DNA of 64,000 nucleotides from Pseudooceanicola nanhaiensis (lineage in GTDB: Bacteria > Pseudomonadota > Alphaproteobacteria > Rhodobacterales > Rhodobacteraceae), in NCBI RefSeq assembly GCF_020171315.1, contig NZ_JAIUZP010000009.1, positions 124,001-188,000 of the forward strand, read 5' to 3'. Both the position numbers and the translations under genes were made by a program. Below the pieces are notes generated by a model. That model was not told where the DNA came from, did not search any database, and was given only the letters and a program-made list of their open reading frames with translations. Every line of letters begins with the position of its first letter. Position 1 is the first letter of the stretch. Positions 61,363-64,000 of this stretch are shown one piece after another.

Positions 61363-62849
61363 GGGAATTCCCCCTGAACGAACCAGCCGGGGGCCTGCGG
61401 CGTGTAGAAGAGCCACAGGCGGCGGCCCTGCCGGGTGTCCACCTGCCAGTAGTCGCGCAGCCCGCTGCGCCAGGCCTCGTCGCTCATCCACCATTCCGGG
61501 GCGATCCGTTCCGGGCCGGTGGCGCGGCCCGTTTCCAGCGCCATGCGCCGCCAGCGGAACCGTGCGGGCGGGCGCGGGCCGGTGCCGCCGATGGCCTCGG
61601 GCGGGAAAAGCCGCAGCGGACGCGGGCGCAGGCTGGCCCAGGCCCCGCCCGGTTCGGACCATGCGGCGGGGGCGATCAGGAAGGCGCGTTCGGGGATATG
61701 GCTGTCGGCGGGCAGGAAGCGCTGGACGTTCTCCAGCCCGATGCGGGTGCCGATCCGGGTGATCAGGTCGCCCAGCTGGTCGCTGCGCCCCTGCGGGACG
61801 GAGCTGACCTGCTGCACCGGCAGCGGTTCGACCTGCACGGCGGCCAGCCGCAGCTGGTCGATGCCAAAGCCCGCCTCCACCGCGCTCACCCCGCGCTCGA
61901 AGAGCGGCAGGATGCGGGCGGCCTCGCGCAGGGGGCGGGCGAGGCGCAGCTCGACCTCCTGCGCGTCCTGATCGACCCGGCGCAGGGTCAGGCGGAACAT
62001 CCGCGCGCCCGCCTCCTGCGCCTGCAGCTTGGCGCAGAGCCGCTCCAGCAGCCGGGCGAGGCCCGCCATCACGTCATCCTGCAGGCCGATGGGTTCGGGC
62101 AGGGTCATGCGCACGCCGTAATGGGGCGGATCGGAGAGCGGGGTGACCTGTTCGGGCTGGCGCCCCAGCGCCTGATCCAGCCGCATCATCACCTCGGGGC
62201 CGAAGCGGCGGGTCAGCGGCGCGCGGGCGGTGGCGGCCAGATCGCCCACCGTGCGCAGGCCAAGCCGTTGCAGCGCCGTGGCGGTCGCGGGCTCCAGCCG
62301 CAGGGCGGCGACGGGCAGGGGGGCCAGCACCTCGGCCATGCGGCCCGGCGGGGCCTCGCCCTCGCCGAAGCGGGCCAGCGCCCAGGCCGCGCCGCGGGTG
62401 TCCGCCAGTCCCAGCCGCACCGAGAAACCGGCCCGCGCCAGCCGCTGGCGCAGATCGGCCAGCAGCAGCGGCTCGTCCCCGAAGAGATGCGCGACCCCGG
62501 TGATGTCCATGACCAGCCCGTCCTCGCCCTCGATCCCGACCCAGGGGCAATAGCGCGTGGCCCAGCGACGCAGCGCATGGAGGAAACGGGTGTCGCCCGC
62601 GGGATCGGCAGTGCGGGTCTGGAGCCCGGGGCAGAAGGCGCGCGCGTCCGAGACCGGCATCCCGCGCTCCAGCCCCGCGCGTTCGGCGGCGGGGTTCAGG
62701 CAATGCAGGCGATTGGCGTTGCCGACCTGAAGCGTCAGGGCAAAGGGCCCCTCAACCGGTCGCGTGCGCAGCGCCCGGTCGCTCGCCAGGCGCGGAAACC
62801 ACGCGGAGACGATGCGTCTCTCGGTGCGCCTCTCGGTCCCAACGGACAT
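61359..62849 (-). CDS. imuB: ImuB, catalytically inactive Y-family polymerase homologue
   Basis: 496 residues, MSVGTERRTERRIVSAWFPRLASDRALR. It has the Y-family fold, but the usual DxD in the first strand and the SIDE motif are replaced (LVMDITGVAHLFGDE instead), so no catalysis is expected. By family it bridges ImuA, DnaE2 and the beta clamp. The start overlaps the 3' end of imuA by 98 bases; the conserved IVSAWFPRL lies inside this overlap. Confidence 0.92.
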   Translation of the reverse strand: MSVGTERRTERRIVSAWFPRLASDRALRTRPVEGPFALTLQVGNANRLHCLNPAAERAGLERGMPVSDARAFCPGLQTRTADPAGDTRFLHALRRWATRYCPWVGIEGEDGLVMDITGVAHLFGDEPLLLADLRQRLARAGFSVRLGLADTRGAAWALARFGEGEAPPGRMAEVLAPLPVAALRLEPATATALQRLGLRTVGDLAATARAPLTRRFGPEVMMRLDQALGRQPEQVTPLSDPPHYGVRMTLPEPIGLQDDVMAGLARLLERLCAKLQAQEAGARMFRLTLRRVDQDAQEVELRLARPLREAARILPLFERGVSAVEAGFGIDQLRLAAVQVEPLPVQQVSSVPQGRSDQLGDLITRIGTRIGLENVQRFLPADSHIPERAFLIAPAAWSEPGGAWASLRPRPLRLFPPEAIGGTGPRPPARFRWRRMALETGRATGPERIAPEWWMSDEAWRSGLRDYWQVDTRQGRRLWLFYTPQAPGWFVQGEFP

Positions 62850-63351
62850 GCCAAAACCCCAATGTTCCTGATTTGTTCTTTATAAGATCCCAATGCTGCA
62901 GAGTCGAGTCCAGCCCCTCCGGGTCAAAGGTCGGGGTGCAGCGCCAGCGGGTCTCGGCGGCATTGCTGCCATTGCCCTCGGAGATCAGGCAGAGCCCGGT
63001 GCTGCGCCCGTCCTTGGCCGCCAGTTGCAGCCGCCGCCCCGGGGTCAGGCCCAGGGGCTCGCCCAGTTCGGCCACCACCAGTTTGAGCGATCCGTTGCGC
63101 AGCGCCTCCTCCGCCACGGCGAGGGCATCGGTCTGGTCCTTGACCTGCGCCACCAGCAGCCGCGCGGGATCGAGGATATCGCTCAGCCCCAGCGGGTTCA
63201 GCACCTCGGGCCGCCAGTATTCCCGGATCCAGAGCACCGGCCCCTCCAGTTGCGCCGCCAGCATCGCGGCAAAGCCATGCATGCCGGGGCCGCAGGCCTC
63301 GTGCACGCGGGCGCGGCGCGGCGGGAAATGGGGGGCAAGATCGGCGGACAT
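62752..63351 (-). CDS. imuA: ImuA, SOS mutagenesis accessory protein
   Basis: 199 residues from MSADLAPHFPPRRARVHEACGPGMHGFAAMLAAQLEGPVLWIREYW, RecA/SulA-like fold of the ImuA family. First gene of the imuA-imuB-dnaE2 mutagenesis operon. The frame is open up to 63603, but the LexA box at 63434-63448 lies inside that extension, so the ATG at 63351 is preferred. A tandem duplication of TCGGCGGACA spans this start (63341-63360). Confidence 0.87.
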   Translation of the reverse strand: MSADLAPHFPPRRARVHEACGPGMHGFAAMLAAQLEGPVLWIREYWRPEVLNPLGLSDILDPARLLVAQVKDQTDALAVAEEALRNGSLKLVVAELGEPLGLTPGRRLQLAAKDGRSTGLCLISEGNGSNAAETRWRCTPTFDPEGLDSTLQHWDLIKNKSGTLGFWHVRWDREAHRETHRLRVVSAPGERPGAAHATG

Positions 63352-63433
63352 CGGCGGACAGGGGGCCCTCTGGCGGAAACGGCTGGGGTGAAGGATGGCG
63401 GGGAATCGGTCAGGATTCGGCCTGCGTCTATTG

Positions 63434-63448
63434 GAACATATAGGGAAC
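63434..63448 (-). promoter_or_regulatory. LexA box of the imuA-imuB-dnaE2 operon
   Basis: The plus strand reads GAAC-ATATAGG-GAAC, the minus strand GTTC-N7-GTTC. This is an exact match to the alphaproteobacterial LexA operator. It lies 83 bases before the imuA ATG and also 136 bases before the divergent transglycosylase-like gene. Confidence 0.92.
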
Positions 63449-63583
63449 ATTTCGGGCAAGGGGGCGCTCTGTGACAGCGCGTTGGTGACTTCTTGCCGGG
63501 GCATGCGCAGGGTCTTGCCAATTCCGGGGGGTGCCCTGCGCGGGGTGCTAACGCCCGCGGCCACGCATGGTAAATCGCGGGGT

Positions 63584-64000
63584 ATGAAAAGACTTCTTCG
63601 CAAACTCTTCCTTCTGTGTCTGCTGGCGGTCGGTGCGGTGCTTGCCTACGGCGCCAGCGGGTTCCTTGCCGCCCGGTCCGAGGCCGCCGCCCTGCGGGAT
63701 CGGGCCGATGCGCTGATTGCCGCCGGGCAGGGTGGTGCCGCCCTTGGCCCGGATCGTCAGGCGCAACTGCTGGAGGTGCAGGATCCCGGCTTCCTGCGTC
63801 ACGGCGGCGTGGACCTGATCTCGCCCGGGGCGGGGACCACGACGATCACGCAGGCGCTGGCGCAGCGGCTGGAGGCCGGCGTCCTCCCGCCTGACATCGA
63901 CCGCATCCGCCAGACCGGCTTTGCCTTCGGGCTGGAGACCCGGCTGGAGAAGGCGCAGATCCTCGCGCTCTGGCTCGACGAGGTCGAGATGGGCCGTGGC
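63584..64000 (+). CDS. GT51-like transglycosylase-domain protein, partial (catalytic Glu replaced)
   Basis: 139 residues visible, cut by the window end. The N-terminal signal/anchor MKRLLRKLFLLCLLAVGAVLAYG is followed by the GT51 motif-1 region as VQDPGFLRHGGVDLIS. The usual EDxxFxxHxG has Q66 in place of the catalytic glutamate. Motif 2 reads GAGTTTITQALAQRL (normally GGSTITQQLAKNL). Next comes LDRIRQTGFAFGLETRLEKAQILALWLDEVEMG, where the second conserved acid also seems missing. It resembles peptidoglycan polymerases but may not polymerise glycan. Confidence 0.7.
   Translation, partial: MKRLLRKLFLLCLLAVGAVLAYGASGFLAARSEAAALRDRADALIAAGQGGAALGPDRQAQLLEVQDPGFLRHGGVDLISPGAGTTTITQALAQRLEAGVLPPDIDRIRQTGFAFGLETRLEKAQILALWLDEVEMGRG

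Noticed and set aside
57685-61377. Plus-strand open frame of 1230 codons opposite dnaE2
   Set aside because: It mirrors the polymerase gene codon by codon in complementary frame; no domain or signal is visible.

Overview
The window is GC-rich DNA, densely packed with short operons. It looks like the chromosome of an alphaproteobacterium of the Rhodobacter/Paracoccus/Roseobacter group. Support for this comes from an opgG-(small ORF)-opgH-opgC locus like that of Rhodobacter sphaeroides, a LexA box of the alphaproteobacterial GAAC-N7-GAAC type in front of imuA-imuB-dnaE2, a TAXI-type TRAP transporter, and a REP-like element ending in a CCCCCGAGGATATTT block. I see no phage, insertion sequence, integrase, CRISPR array or rRNA. 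One tRNA-Pro(CGG) is present.

Layout. 1-4.1 kb (minus): osmoregulated periplasmic glucan operon, with opgC cut by the window edge. 4.4-6.0 kb (minus): an ArsR regulator of the persulfide-sensing SqrR/BigR type and a zinc alcohol dehydrogenase. 6.1-10.6 kb (minus): protocatechuate operon pcaD-C-H-G-(alpha/beta hydrolase)-B. 10.9-23.2 kb: a broken geranylgeranyl-reductase-like gene, a lipoprotein hydrolase, thioredoxin TrxC, an L,D-transpeptidase, a DUF4168 protein, EttA, an AI-2E family permease, an SDR/LysR divergent pair, leuB, a DMT permease and the tRNA. 23.4-31.7 kb: a GNAT protein, then a catabolic block (taurine/nitrate-type ABC importer, acyl-CoA synthetase, zinc/quinone oxidoreductase, thioesterase) bracketed by two FCD-type GntR regulators. 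31.8-45.7 kb: a myo-inositol locus with an aldose epimerase, a LacI regulator, an ABC importer with two permeases, IolH, IolG, a second TIM-barrel protein, IolC-DUF2090, IolD and IolB. 45.8-51.1 kb: a three-subunit flavin/iron-sulfur/tri-haem cytochrome dehydrogenase and a second, related LacI regulator. 51.2-57.8 kb (minus): TAXI TRAP transporter, DUF1850 protein and a DctB/DctD-like two-component system. 58.0-63.4 kb (minus): SOS mutagenesis operon imuA-imuB-dnaE2. The window ends inside a transglycosylase-like gene.

The most interesting signals are these. (1) Three intergenic copies of GGAAC-N16-CGTT, the promoter signature of the alphaproteobacterial general-stress sigma factor EcfG, lie upstream of opgG, the L,D-transpeptidase and the AI-2E permease, which suggests an envelope-stress regulon. 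(2) The GntR-bracketed importer/CoA-ligase block matches no pathway I can name. (3) The inositol locus has duplicated permeases and lacks recognisable iolE and iolA. Next to it is a dehydrogenase with a predicted Fe-S cluster. Two sister LacI regulators flank the whole region, and their upstream regions share a TTTGAyACG half-site. (4) Several proteins have altered key residues: GAFPGA instead of GAFTGA in the DctD-like activator, and loss of the catalytic glutamate in the GT51-like protein. (5) The FAD reductase is broken by an internal deletion.

Gene functions are read from the translated sequences by motif and family recognition. No database search was run.
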